In this document: piece after piece, positions 34,874 to 43,611 of the stretch
Layout: each line of letters starts with the position of its first letter
How positions within the stretch are numbered: position 1 is the stretch's first letter
NCBI RefSeq assembly: GCF_018555685.1
Contig: NZ_JAFLWW010000005.1
Coordinates: forward strand, 558,001-622,000
DNA length: 64,000 nucleotides
From: Aminobacter anthyllidis
GTDB lineage: Bacteria; Pseudomonadota; Alphaproteobacteria; Rhizobiales; Rhizobiaceae
Direction of reading: 5' to 3'
The notes under the pieces: generated by a model
The model's database searches: none
What the model was told of the DNA's origin: nothing
The model's input: the letters and a program-made list of their open reading frames with translations, nothing else
Program-made: the position numbers and the translations under genes

Positions 34874-36063
34874 GGCATTTCCACCGTGGCCTGGCCGTCG
34901 CGCGCTGTGACGCGGCCGCCCTTGATGACCAGCGGACGCGGCGCGACATCGACCACGGCGTGGGCCAGTGTTTCGCCCGTCAAAAGTGTGAGATCGGCAT
35001 TGCAGCCTTCGGCGAGGCCGTAACCCTCGATGCGCATGACATCGGCGCCGCCCTGCGAGACGACGTGCAGCACGTGCGCCAGTTCAATGTCGGAGCGCAG
35101 GCCGTTCTTCATGCCAACGACCCTGGCACGGTCGAGCATGTCGGGCTGACCCCATGGCCCCCATGTGTCGCGGATGCCGTCGCAGCCGGCACCGACACGC
35201 ACGCCTGCCTGCTTGAGGCGCATGATCGACGGCACAGTCGCCGACGGTGCGCCGGTGGTCAGGATCGCCACGTCGAGCTCGGCGATCTGTTCGATCAGCT
35301 GGCCGACGCGCAGATAGTCGTTCATGCCGAGCGCAAACGCGTGGCTGATGGCCACCTTGCCCTGCATGCCGTTGGCGCGGATGCGTTCGAACATCAGCTC
35401 CATCGTGAAGGCGCCGAGATCACCCGCCTCGTGCAGGTGGATGTCGATCGGCTTCTGGTGCTTCAATGCAAGCGCAAAGAGAGCGTCGAGTTGTCCCTTC
35501 GGATCGCGGTCGATGCCGCAGGGGTCGATGCCGCCGAGAACCTCGCAACCCTGGCTGAGCGCTTCGTCGAGCAGTTCCAGCGTGCCCGGCATGACCATGA
35601 GGCCAGACTGCGGGAAGGCCACGATCTCGATATCGATGATGCCCTTCAGCTTCTCGCGCGTCTCCATGATGCCGTCGACGAGAGCTAATTTGTGGACCGG
35701 ATCAATGTCGACATGGCTGCGGATATGCGTCGCGCCATGCGCCGCAAGGCCGATCGTGTGCCGCATCGACTGGCGGTGTGGGTCGATGCCAATCGCGATG
35801 CGGTTGTCGCGCTCGAAGTCGATGCGCTCGCGCAGCACGGCGCGGCGGTTGTTCTCGTGCCAGGGCATGCCCCAGGTGGTCTTGTCGAGATGGGTATGCG
35901 CGTCGATCAGGCCCGGAATGGCGATGGCGCCCTTGCCGTCCTCGACCGGCATGCCAGGGTCCGCCTCGAAGCGGCCGATGCCGGCGATCCGGCCGTCGCG
36001 GATCAACAAGTCGGAGTTCGCGCCACCATAAGGACGAACGTTGCGGAGCAACAGACTAGTCAT
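34870..36063 (-). CDS. Cytosine-deaminase-like amidohydrolase (CodA type)
   Basis: A 397-residue metal-dependent deaminase or hydrolase. IPGLIDAHTHLDKTTWGMPW (residues ~49-68) has the HxH pair with the CodA-type HLDK, and THIRSHVDIDP, DIHLHEAGDLGA, KVAISHAFALG and VGAGCDGIRDTWGPWG follow in the order of cytosine deaminase, with the catalytic H...E in HLHE and the final metal Asp in GCDGIRD. Substrates of this group include cytosine, isocytosine, creatinine-like and triazine rings. It overlaps the next gene by four bases (ATGA) and is operonic with the transporter. Confidence 0.9.
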   Translation of the reverse strand: MTSLLLRNVRPYGGANSDLLIRDGRIAGIGRFEADPGMPVEDGKGAIAIPGLIDAHTHLDKTTWGMPWHENNRRAVLRERIDFERDNRIAIGIDPHRQSMRHTIGLAAHGATHIRSHVDIDPVHKLALVDGIMETREKLKGIIDIEIVAFPQSGLMVMPGTLELLDEALSQGCEVLGGIDPCGIDRDPKGQLDALFALALKHQKPIDIHLHEAGDLGAFTMELMFERIRANGMQGKVAISHAFALGMNDYLRVGQLIEQIAELDVAILTTGAPSATVPSIMRLKQAGVRVGAGCDGIRDTWGPWGQPDMLDRARVVGMKNGLRSDIELAHVLHVVSQGGADVMRIEGYGLAEGCNADLTLLTGETLAHAVVDVAPRPLVIKGGRVTARDGQATVEMP

Positions 36064-36069
36064 GCACGC

Positions 36070-37020
36070 TTACCTCAGTTTCGGATTGAGCACGTCGCGC
36101 AGCCAGTCGCCGAGGATGTTGACGACGACGACGAGCAGGCAGAGCTGGATCACCGGGAACAACACGATCCACCACGAGCCGGAGAACAGGAACTGGTTGC
36201 CGATGCGGATCAGCGTTCCGAGTGAAGGCTGGTCAGGCGGCATGCCGATGCCCAGGAACGACAAGGTCGCCTCTGTCAGGATCGCCATGCCGAAGTTCAG
36301 CGTGGCGGCGACCAGCACCGGCGTCAGCGTGTTGGGCAGGATGTGGTATGCCAGGATACGGCGCGGTGGCACCTTGAGCAGCCTTGCCGCCTGCACATAT
36401 TCCTTGTTGCGCTCGACGATGGTCTGGGCGCGCACAGTGCGGGCATATTGCACCCACGCCGATAGCGAGATCGCCAGCACCAGCACTGCTGCGGCGCCGA
36501 TCTCGCGCAGATTGTCCGGCAGCAATTGCCGCGCCACGGTCGACACAAGGATGGCGATCAGAATGGTCGGGATCGACAAGGTTATGTCACCGAAGCGCAT
36601 CAGGAGATTGTCGGCGAAGCCGCCGAAGAAGCCGGCACACAGGCCTGCGGTCATGCCGATCAGCAACGACAGCGCCACCGAGCCGAGGCCGATGAAAATG
36701 GAGATGCGCGTGCCGTAGAGGATGGCCGACAGCATGTCGCGCCCTTGTGTATCGGTGCCGAGCAGATAGGGCCATTCGCCGCCCTGCTCCCAGAGCGGCG
36801 GCAATTCCGCTTTCCACATGTCGAGCTGGGCCGCGTCATAAGGGTTCTGCGGCGCGATCAGCGGGGCAAACACAGCCGCAAGCACCAGCAAAGCGAGGAT
36901 CGCGGCGGCGATCATCGCCGACTTGCTGTGGGTGAAGGACCACCAGACATCGCTGTTGCGGATGCGTTGCAGCAGGGTTGGGCGCGCGGCGGCGCCTGGT
37001 TTCGTAGCGTCGGTCGTCAT
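36070..37020 (-). CDS. ABC transporter permease, DppC/OppC-like
   Basis: A 316-residue inner-membrane protein with about six helices. The N-terminal cytosolic stretch (QRIRNSDVWWSFTHSKSAMI) and the periplasmic LLGTDTQGRDMLSAILYGTRISIFIG motif are typical of the OppC half, as is the EAA loop YVQAARLLKVPPRRILAYHILPN. It pairs with the next permease to form the channel for the family-5 binding protein. Confidence 0.94.
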   Translation of the reverse strand: MTTDATKPGAAARPTLLQRIRNSDVWWSFTHSKSAMIAAAILALLVLAAVFAPLIAPQNPYDAAQLDMWKAELPPLWEQGGEWPYLLGTDTQGRDMLSAILYGTRISIFIGLGSVALSLLIGMTAGLCAGFFGGFADNLLMRFGDITLSIPTILIAILVSTVARQLLPDNLREIGAAAVLVLAISLSAWVQYARTVRAQTIVERNKEYVQAARLLKVPPRRILAYHILPNTLTPVLVAATLNFGMAILTEATLSFLGIGMPPDQPSLGTLIRIGNQFLFSGSWWIVLFPVIQLCLLVVVVNILGDWLRDVLNPKLR

Positions 37021-37037
37021 CGACTAGCCTCCCGCTG

Positions 37038-38006
37038 TCAGTGCGAGCCACGCAGGCGCGGATCGATCACTGCATAGGTGATATCGACCAGCGTGTTCAG
37101 CGCGACGAAGATAAAGGAGATGATGCACAGATAGGCCGCCATCACCGGGATATCGAGGAAGGTCACCGCCTGGATGAACAGCATGCCCATGCCCGGCCAC
37201 TGAAAGACGGTTTCGGTGATCAGTGCGAAGGCGATCAGCGAGCCGATATTCATTGCCGTCATGGTCACGACAGGCATGAGGCAGTTGCGCAGCGCATGGC
37301 GGAAGTAGACGCGCCAGCGCGGTATGCCCCGGGCGCGCGCAAACTTGATATAGTCGGAGCGCAGCACTTCGAGCATCTCGGCACGGACAAGGCGCATGAT
37401 CAGCGTGATCTGGTAGAGCGACAGCGCAATGGCCGGCAGGATGAGCGCCGCGCGACCCGACGGCGTCAGCAGGCCCGTTGACCACCAGCCGAGTTGCACC
37501 ACCTCGCCCCGGCCGAAGGACGGCGACCAGCCGAGGATGACCGAAAACACCAGGATGAGCAGGATGCCGACGACGAAGCTCGGCAGCGACACGCCAATGA
37601 TCGACAGGAACTGCAGCGATTCCGTGTACCATCGCCCTCGCTTGATGGCGGTGAGCACGCCCAGCGGCAGGCCGACGACCAGCGAGATCAGTGTCGCCAC
37701 CAGCACCAGTTCGAGCGTCGCAGGGAAACGTTCGCCAATCAGAGTGAGCACGTCCTGGCCGTTGCGGTAGGAGATGCCGAAGTCGCCCTGCGCCGCGTTG
37801 CCCACGAAGCGCACGAACTGTGTCGCAACGCTTTCATTGAGGCCCAGTCGCTCACGCAGAGCATCGCGGTCGGCCTGCGTCGTCTGCTCGGTGACCATGA
37901 GTTCGACAGGGTCGCCGGCAAGACGGAATATGAGGAAGGCGAGCATGGCGACCGCGAGCATGACCATGATGGCGTTAGCAATGCGGCCGATAATGAAAAC
38001 CAGCAT
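37038..38006 (-). CDS. ABC transporter permease, DppB/OppB-like
   Basis: A 322-residue inner-membrane protein. It starts MLVFIIGRIANAIMVMLAVA, a membrane helix, followed by the family RLAGDPVELMVTEQTTQAD loop and the EAA motif YIKFARARGIPRWRVYFRHALRN. It is the first gene of the minus-strand transport operon that ends at 31,424. A palindromic site lies about 350 bases upstream. Confidence 0.94.
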   Translation of the reverse strand: MLVFIIGRIANAIMVMLAVAMLAFLIFRLAGDPVELMVTEQTTQADRDALRERLGLNESVATQFVRFVGNAAQGDFGISYRNGQDVLTLIGERFPATLELVLVATLISLVVGLPLGVLTAIKRGRWYTESLQFLSIIGVSLPSFVVGILLILVFSVILGWSPSFGRGEVVQLGWWSTGLLTPSGRAALILPAIALSLYQITLIMRLVRAEMLEVLRSDYIKFARARGIPRWRVYFRHALRNCLMPVVTMTAMNIGSLIAFALITETVFQWPGMGMLFIQAVTFLDIPVMAAYLCIISFIFVALNTLVDITYAVIDPRLRGSH

Positions 38007-38352
38007 AAGGAGCCTCGTCAGATGAGCGGGGGCTGAATCAGTTCCGCTGAGAAGCGGGGCATTGCACTGATGATGGCGGCGTGTCCGCCAGGCATTCCGG
38101 CATGGTCGCCGGCAATGAAGGCCACGGTCGCGTTCGTCGCGACGACATGTTTCTGCATATCCTCAGTCTCCCACTTGAGGTCGCGCCTCCATTTTGGAGG
38201 TCGTTTTTTCGAGCCGACGCCTGCGATTTTCCGCTGCGCCAGCTTGTGGCAGGAGCGAAGTGTTCGCTCATGCCACCGCCGTCGGCACTGCCCTCTCCCA
38301 CCGAGGTCGCAACGCCATTTGCCCTGCCTTCCATATTCAAAAGCCAGCGCAG

Positions 38353-38376
38353 ATTGTCAACTACTTTGTCGACAAT
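38353..38376. promoter_or_regulatory. Dyad upstream of the permease operon, probable GntR operator
   Basis: ATTGTCAAC and GTCGACAAT are inverted nine-base arms with one mismatch, separated by six bases; the right part contains a perfect TTGTCGACAA. It lies in the 376-base gap between dppB-like and the hydroxyacid-dehydrogenase fragment, the place of the permease operon promoter. The rest of that gap shows no gene. Confidence 0.62.
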
Positions 38377-38382
38377 TTTTGT

Positions 38383-38730
38383 TCATTTCTTCGACGATCT
38401 GGCGGCCACGGCAATGCCTGGGCCAAAGCCTTCGCCTATCAGGGTGTCTAAAACCCCAGGCGACCGGCCAATATTTGGCGGCGTGGAACCCAAATGGCAG
38501 GGGTTATGTGCCGGTTTTCCGCGACCTCGCGACGCGGCAAGCATGTCAGCGTCGACCAATTCCACCAGCCGAACCACAAGTGCTGCTGGCTGCTTCAGTT
38601 CGATCAGCTCCAACATCTCGGATTTCGTCGGGTAGGGTTCGGTCGAGATGCACTCGATCCCGGCGTTTGCGAGCATGGCAAGGCCCTCGGCGGCCATCCG
38701 GCCGCCGACCGTGACGATCGTCGTTGTCAT
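38383..38730 (-). pseudogene. D-2-hydroxyacid (phosphoglycerate-type) dehydrogenase, N-terminal fragment
   Basis: A 115-residue frame. The first ~68 residues (TTTIVTVGGRMAAEGLAMLA ... KQPAALVVRLVELVDADMLA) match the start of a D-isomer-specific 2-hydroxyacid dehydrogenase, normally ~320 residues. After that the sequence loses the NAD-binding Rossmann domain and the catalytic Arg/Glu/His, ending in an unrelated or shifted tail. It lies downstream of the FadR-type regulator and acid-sugar kinase, where such a dehydrogenase commonly completes the pathway. Judged a remnant. Confidence 0.68.
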
Positions 38731-38781
38731 CGTTCTTCCCTGTCGTGCCGCCAGAGCGGCTGGAGTTCTGCCGACCCGAGA

Positions 38782-39570
38782 TCAGCGCGAGAGGTCGAGT
38801 ACCTTGTTTTCGAACAGGCGGTTGCGCGAGCCTTCGAGGTGTTCGCGCATGCGGTCGCGCGCAAGCTCCGCTTCGCCCGCGGCAATCGCATCGCAGATGC
38901 CGCGATGCTCGTCATAGACCTGCTCGAGCTTGGTCAGCGGGCCCATCAGCGACAGGCCATGCAGGTTCATGCCGACGGCGATGTGCTGGCGCAGCGCGTC
39001 GAGGCAGGCGGTGTAGTAGTGGTTGTTGGCCGCCTCCGCCACCGAGCGGTGGAACAGGAAGTCGACGTCGGAGCGGTGGGTCTGGTCACGCGTCGCATCA
39101 CGCAGTTCGGAGAGTGCCGCGCGCATCTTCTGCATCGCGGCGGCGTCGTGGCGAAGAGCGGCGAAATAGGCGGCCTCCGGCTCGATGGTCAGGCGGAACT
39201 CGTAGCAACGCTGGATGTCGGCGATGGTCTTGACCGGGGAGAAGCCGAGATTGGTCTTCTGGGTGTCGAAGACGCGGACATAGGTTCCCGAGCCCTGGCG
39301 GGAATAGACGAGGCCGACGTCGCGCAGGCGGCCAAGCGCATCGCGCACCACGGGCCGGGAAACGCCGAGCAGCGTCGCCAGATCATGTTCGCCCGGCAGC
39401 TTGGAGCCCGAGGGGAACTCGCCCGATACGATACGTTCCTGAAGCTGGTCGAACACCTTGTCGACCAGCTTCGGTGCCTTGGACACGCCCTTTTGGCTGC
39501 CGTTGCCCGGCTTTTCGCCAGGATCGGCCGCGTCCGGCTCTGTTCCGTCCTGCTGCAATTCAGTTGTCAT
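38782..39570 (-). CDS. FadR/GntR-family regulator with FCD domain
   Basis: A 262-residue repressor. A polar N-terminal extension of about 30 residues precedes the winged helix (ERIVSGEFPSGSKLPGEHDLATLLGVSRPVVRDALGRLRDVGLVYSRQGSGTYV, residues ~45-98), a textbook FadR/LldR-type domain. The FCD domain follows with CYEFRLTIEPEAAYFAALRHD and histidines in DFLFHRSVAEAAN. Its ATG overlaps the stop of the acid-sugar kinase (ATGA), so it sits inside the operon it probably controls. Confidence 0.92.
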   Translation of the reverse strand: MTTELQQDGTEPDAADPGEKPGNGSQKGVSKAPKLVDKVFDQLQERIVSGEFPSGSKLPGEHDLATLLGVSRPVVRDALGRLRDVGLVYSRQGSGTYVRVFDTQKTNLGFSPVKTIADIQRCYEFRLTIEPEAAYFAALRHDAAAMQKMRAALSELRDATRDQTHRSDVDFLFHRSVAEAANNHYYTACLDALRQHIAVGMNLHGLSLMGPLTKLEQVYDEHRGICDAIAAGEAELARDRMREHLEGSRNRLFENKVLDLSR

Positions 39571-40649
39571 GTGCGTTCAGCCTGTTCCCCGCTCGGCGGT
39601 CGCAAGAGATCGGAGAGAACCGCGACCGTCCCGAATCCGCCGGATTTTACGACACAACGCAGCGCCTCGTCATGGCGTGTTGCGATGGTGAACCAGGGCA
39701 GGCCCGGCGCCACCTCGCCCCGCGGAAATAGCACGTCGGCGCCAAGCGCGCCAAGTATGGCAAGTGCCGTGTCGCCGCCGCCCATGACCAGCGTCGAGGC
39801 GCGCATCAGATGCACGGCTTCGGCTATTCCCTCCGCGAAACGCGCTGCGATGCGGGCCGGCTCCTCGACCATGTCGCCGGTGCAACGGACAACCGCTGGC
39901 AAGGTGATGTCCACAGGCAAAGCGAAACGGCCGTTGAGCGCGCCGACGATCCGGACATCGGGATTGTCGGCGACCAATCGGGCGATCTGCTGGTCTGTGA
40001 TCGGATCGCGCGAGCCGACGGCAAACAGCACGTTCTGGTCGTTTACCGGCAGGGTCAAGTGCCTGGAATTGCCGTTGGCATGGAGATTGCGGGCGAAGGC
40101 CAGGCCCACCCCCCTCGCCCCGACGGCGACGCTCTTGCTCCAGTCGGTATCGGCGACAATCTGGTCGAGATCTGCGTCGTTGGCGGCGTTGCGCACGGAG
40201 ACGCGTCTTGTCGAGCCCGCGAATGCAGGCAGCACCGGCAAGGGCGCATCGACGCCGCGGCCAACGACCGCGCCATCGCGCGTCGTGCGGCCCTGGTCCG
40301 GAACGGCGGGTGCCACGACCAGCGCGTCGCGGCCGGATGCCTCGGCCAGTGCGTCAGCTTCCACGCCGACATTGCCCTTCAGTCGGGAGTCGATCTTCTT
40401 CATGACTATGCCAGGGGCATGCGGCATCAGCCGCTTGGCAACATCGCGCACCTTGGCTGCAGCGACGTCAGCCGGCAGCGCCCGCGACGCCGTGCTGACC
40501 GCAAAGACATCGGGCGCGCTGGCAAGCGCCTTGCCGGTCGCTTCAACTGTCATCGCCACCGCAACCTTGAGACCCGAGGCGACGAAGGGCGCCGACGTGT
40601 CAAGCGCTCCGGTCAGGTCGTCGGCGACGATGGCAAGCATCAGCGTCAT
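39567..40649 (-). CDS. Four-carbon acid sugar kinase (DUF1537, DtnK/OtnK-like)
   Basis: A 360-residue kinase. MLAIVADDLTGALDTSAPFVASG is the DUF1537 N-terminus, KKIDSRLKGNVGVEADAL (residues ~90-107) the substrate motif, APAVPDQGRTTRDG follows, and MGGGDTALAILGALG near residue 293 lies in the C-terminal nucleotide-binding domain. The family phosphorylates threonate or erythronate and related acid sugars before oxidation by a PdxA2-type dehydrogenase, which is encoded across the divergent promoter at 46,685. It is somewhat short for the family (usually 400 or more), with a compact middle. Start at 40649 overlaps the upstream ATPase stop. Confidence 0.9.
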   Translation of the reverse strand: MTLMLAIVADDLTGALDTSAPFVASGLKVAVAMTVEATGKALASAPDVFAVSTASRALPADVAAAKVRDVAKRLMPHAPGIVMKKIDSRLKGNVGVEADALAEASGRDALVVAPAVPDQGRTTRDGAVVGRGVDAPLPVLPAFAGSTRRVSVRNAANDADLDQIVADTDWSKSVAVGARGVGLAFARNLHANGNSRHLTLPVNDQNVLFAVGSRDPITDQQIARLVADNPDVRIVGALNGRFALPVDITLPAVVRCTGDMVEEPARIAARFAEGIAEAVHLMRASTLVMGGGDTALAILGALGADVLFPRGEVAPGLPWFTIATRHDEALRCVVKSGGFGTVAVLSDLLRPPSGEQAERT

Positions 40650-41638
40650 CCCGCCGTTTCCATTTCGACCGCATGGCAGGCGACGTGGTGGCCTGTCTCC
40701 ACCTCGCGCCATTCGGGCACGACGGCCCGGCACTTGTCCATGGCAATGGGGCAGCGCGTGTGGAAGCGGCAGCCGGCCGGCGGGGCCAGCGGGCTTGGCA
40801 CGTCGCCGACAAGGATCTGCCGCTGGCGCGTCTTTTCGAGCTCGGGATCAGCCTCCGGCACGGCCGAAAGCAGCGCCCTCGTATAGGGATGCAGCGGGTT
40901 GGAAAAGAGCTGTTCGCGCGTCGCGAGTTCCGCAAGGCGGCCGAGATACATGACCCCGACGCGATCGCTGATATGACGCACGACAGCAAGGTCGTGGGCG
41001 ATGAACAGGTAGGTCAGCCCGTACTTTTCCTGCAGGTCGAGCAGAAGATTGATGATCTGCGCCTGCACCGACACGTCGAGCGCCGAGATCGCCTCGTCAC
41101 AGACGATGAACTTCGGCTGGCAGGCCAGCGCCCGGGCAATGGCGACGCGCTGGCGCTGGCCACCCGACAGTTCGTGCGGATAGCGCGAGGCAAAGCGCGC
41201 GGGAAGGCCGACGTCGGCCAGCAGCCGCGTCACTTTTTCGGGGAGTTCGGCCTTGGTCGCGAGCTTGTGGAACAGGATCGGCTCGCCCACCACCTCGCCG
41301 ATGGTCATGCGCGGGTTGAGCGTCGAATAGGGATCCTGGAATACGATCTGCAGCTCGCGGCGGTAGGGCCGCATGCGCTTTTCGTTGAGCGAGACGATGT
41401 TCTCGCCCTGGAAGATGACCTTGCCGGAGGTCGCTTTCTGCAGGTTGAGCAAAGTGAAGCCGGTGGTCGACTTGCCGCAGCCGGATTCGCCGACCAGCGA
41501 CAGAGTTTCGCCGGCGAAGATGTCGAAGTTGACGTCGTCCACCGCATAGACGGTTGCGCCGCGCTCGCCGAAGGCGCCGAGGCGGACGACGAAATGCTTG
41601 ACGAGGTTCTCGACCTTGATCAGCGGTTCGGCAGCCAT
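40646..41638 (-). CDS. ABC transporter ATPase, OppF/DppF-like (second locus)
   Basis: A 330-residue ABC ATPase. [20 protein letters not shown] is Walker A, LSGGQRQRVAIARALACQP the signature, and FIVCDEAISALDVSVQAQ Walker B with the DEAISALD variant usual in this subfamily. The tail GCRFHTRCPIAMDKC keeps the cysteine cluster. Its ATG overlaps the OppD-type stop (TGATG) and its stop overlaps the kinase start. Confidence 0.94.
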   Translation of the reverse strand: MAAEPLIKVENLVKHFVVRLGAFGERGATVYAVDDVNFDIFAGETLSLVGESGCGKSTTGFTLLNLQKATSGKVIFQGENIVSLNEKRMRPYRRELQIVFQDPYSTLNPRMTIGEVVGEPILFHKLATKAELPEKVTRLLADVGLPARFASRYPHELSGGQRQRVAIARALACQPKFIVCDEAISALDVSVQAQIINLLLDLQEKYGLTYLFIAHDLAVVRHISDRVGVMYLGRLAELATREQLFSNPLHPYTRALLSAVPEADPELEKTRQRQILVGDVPSPLAPPAGCRFHTRCPIAMDKCRAVVPEWREVETGHHVACHAVEMETAG

Positions 41639-42648
41639 CACGCGGCCTCCTTCAACTGGCGCTGGGCGACGAAGCAGGCGACGCGGTGGCCGCTGTGACC
41701 AGCGACCGGCTCGAGCACCGGCACCCGTTCGTGGCAAATGCTTTCGGCCAGGGCGCAGCGTGGCGCAAACGGGCAACCCTTGGGACGGCGGCCCGGTTCG
41801 GGCGGCGTGCCGCCGATGGAAGACAGCCGGCTGGCGCGCTCGTCGGACAGCTTCGGGATCGAGGCGAGCAGCCCGCGCGTATAGGGATGTGTCGGCCGGG
41901 CGAAGAGTTCGCCGACCGGCGCGTCCTCGACCACGGTTCCGGCATAGAGCACGGCGACGCGGTCGACCAATCCAGCGATCAGTGCGAGGTCGTGGGTGAT
42001 CCACACCACCGACATATTGAGCTTCTTGCGCAGGTCCTTCACCAGGTCGACGATCTGCGCCTGGATGGTGACGTCGAGCGCGGTCGTCGGTTCGTCGGCG
42101 ATCAGCAGTTCCGGGTCGCAGGCAAGGCCCATGGCGATCATCACGCGTTGGCGCATGCCGCCGGAAAGCTCGTGCGGATAGGCCGTGATACGTTGCTCCG
42201 GGCCTGGGATGCCGACCAGTCTCAGCAGTTCGATGGCGCGCTTGCCGGCGTCGGCCTTGCTCATGTTGCGATGATAGATCAATGGCTCGCAGAGCTGGTC
42301 GCCGATGCGCATGACCGGGTTGAGCGAGGTCATCGGATCCTGGAAGACGAAGCCGATCTTGCCGCCGCGCACCTGGCGCAGCTCCGACTTCGACATCTTC
42401 AAAAGGTCGCGGCCGGCGAACTCGGCGGTGCCACCCTTGACCTTGATCTTGTTGGGCAACAGCCGCACCAGGCTGAGCATGGTCAGGCTCTTGCCACAGC
42501 CGGACTCGCCGACGACCCCGACGGTCTCGCCCTTGCCGACAGTGAGGTTGATACCGTCGACGATAATGGCCGGGCCACGGCGGGTTTCGATCTCGATCGT
42601 CAGGCCGCGCACGTCGAGCAGCGGCTTCTGGATTTCGGGAGCGGTCAT
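41638..42648 (-). CDS. ABC transporter ATPase, OppD/DppD-like (second locus)
   Basis: A 336-residue ABC ATPase. [20 protein letters not shown] is Walker [20 protein letters not shown] the signature, [18 protein letters not shown] Walker B, and [13 protein letters not shown] the C-terminal cysteine motif. It overlaps the preceding permease stop and the following ATPase start by a few bases, showing tight translational coupling. Confidence 0.94.
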   Translation of the reverse strand: MTAPEIQKPLLDVRGLTIEIETRRGPAIIVDGINLTVGKGETVGVVGESGCGKSLTMLSLVRLLPNKIKVKGGTAEFAGRDLLKMSKSELRQVRGGKIGFVFQDPMTSLNPVMRIGDQLCEPLIYHRNMSKADAGKRAIELLRLVGIPGPEQRITAYPHELSGGMRQRVMIAMGLACDPELLIADEPTTALDVTIQAQIVDLVKDLRKKLNMSVVWITHDLALIAGLVDRVAVLYAGTVVEDAPVGELFARPTHPYTRGLLASIPKLSDERASRLSSIGGTPPEPGRRPKGCPFAPRCALAESICHERVPVLEPVAGHSGHRVACFVAQRQLKEAA

Positions 42649-43610
42649 TTGCTGCCCCTCGGGTTGAGAGCGTCGTTGAGGCCGTCGCCGAGGAAGGAGA
42701 AGGCGACGGTGGCGAGGCCGAGCACGGCTGCGGGTGCGGCAAGCAGGTGCGGATAGTGCTGCCAGACGCGCAGGCCGTCGGAGATCATGTTGCCCCAGCT
42801 TGGCGTTGGCGGATTGACCCCGACGCCAAGGAAGGAGAATGCGCTTTCCAGCACCATCGCGGTGCCCAGGCCAGCGCTGACTGAAACTATCAGCGGACCG
42901 ATGGCGTTGGGCACGATGTAGCGCATCAGGATCAGGCGATTGGTCAGGCCGAGCGCGCGCGCCGCCGTGACATAGGGCCGGCCGCGGATCGACAGCACCT
43001 GGGCGCGGACCAGGCGCGCATAGGGCGGCCAGCTGATCAGCGCCATCGACCCGAACACCAGCAGGAAATCGACCCAGATGGTCTCGCGGTAAAACGGGTT
43101 GAGCGTCGCCTGGTAGCGCGCCTCCATCCACGCGGTGATCGGCGTCTTCAGCGAAGCGTTGATGACGACGACCAGCAGCAGATTGGGCACCGACATGGTC
43201 ATGTCCGTGAACCACATGACGATCCGGTCGAACAAGCCGCCGAAGAAGCCGGCCATGGCCCCGAGGGTGACGCCGATGGCTACGGCGATCGTGGTCACCA
43301 CGATCGCCACCACGAAGGCGGTGCGGGTGCCATAGACGACGCGGGAGAACACATCGCGGCCGAGATCGTCGGTGCCGAACAGATGCGCCAGCGACGGCGC
43401 CTGGTTGCGTGCCTCGAGGTCCTGGGTCAGGAAGTCGTAGGGCGTCAGCCACGGCCCGAAAACGGCAACGAAGGCGAGCAGGATTACGACAGCGAGACCG
43501 GCGACCGCCAGCTTGTTGCGCAGCAGGCGGTGCCAGGCATCGCGCCACAGACTGACGGGGGGCTCGTCGTCGGCCACGGTCGAGGAGAGATTGACGGGGG
43601 TGATCGTCAT
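42645..43610 (-). CDS. ABC transporter permease, OppC/DppC-like (second locus)
   Basis: A 321-residue membrane protein. DAWHRLLRNKLAVAGLAVVILL gives the first helix, LFGTDDLGRDVFSRVVYGTRT the conserved periplasmic start of the permease domain, and YVTAARALGLTNRLILMRYIVPN the EAA loop. It is the partner of the next permease. Confidence 0.94.
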   Translation of the reverse strand: MTITPVNLSSTVADDEPPVSLWRDAWHRLLRNKLAVAGLAVVILLAFVAVFGPWLTPYDFLTQDLEARNQAPSLAHLFGTDDLGRDVFSRVVYGTRTAFVVAIVVTTIAVAIGVTLGAMAGFFGGLFDRIVMWFTDMTMSVPNLLLVVVINASLKTPITAWMEARYQATLNPFYRETIWVDFLLVFGSMALISWPPYARLVRAQVLSIRGRPYVTAARALGLTNRLILMRYIVPNAIGPLIVSVSAGLGTAMVLESAFSFLGVGVNPPTPSWGNMISDGLRVWQHYPHLLAAPAAVLGLATVAFSFLGDGLNDALNPRGSK

Positions 43611-43611
43611 G

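Noticed and set aside
38070-38714. Plus-strand open frames in the gap before the permease operon
   Set aside because: No ribosome site or family pattern, and they overlap the operator and the dehydrogenase remnant.
38494-40953. An 819-codon plus-strand open frame across the GntR and acid-sugar kinase genes
   Set aside because: It crosses several real genes on the other strand and lacks any domain.
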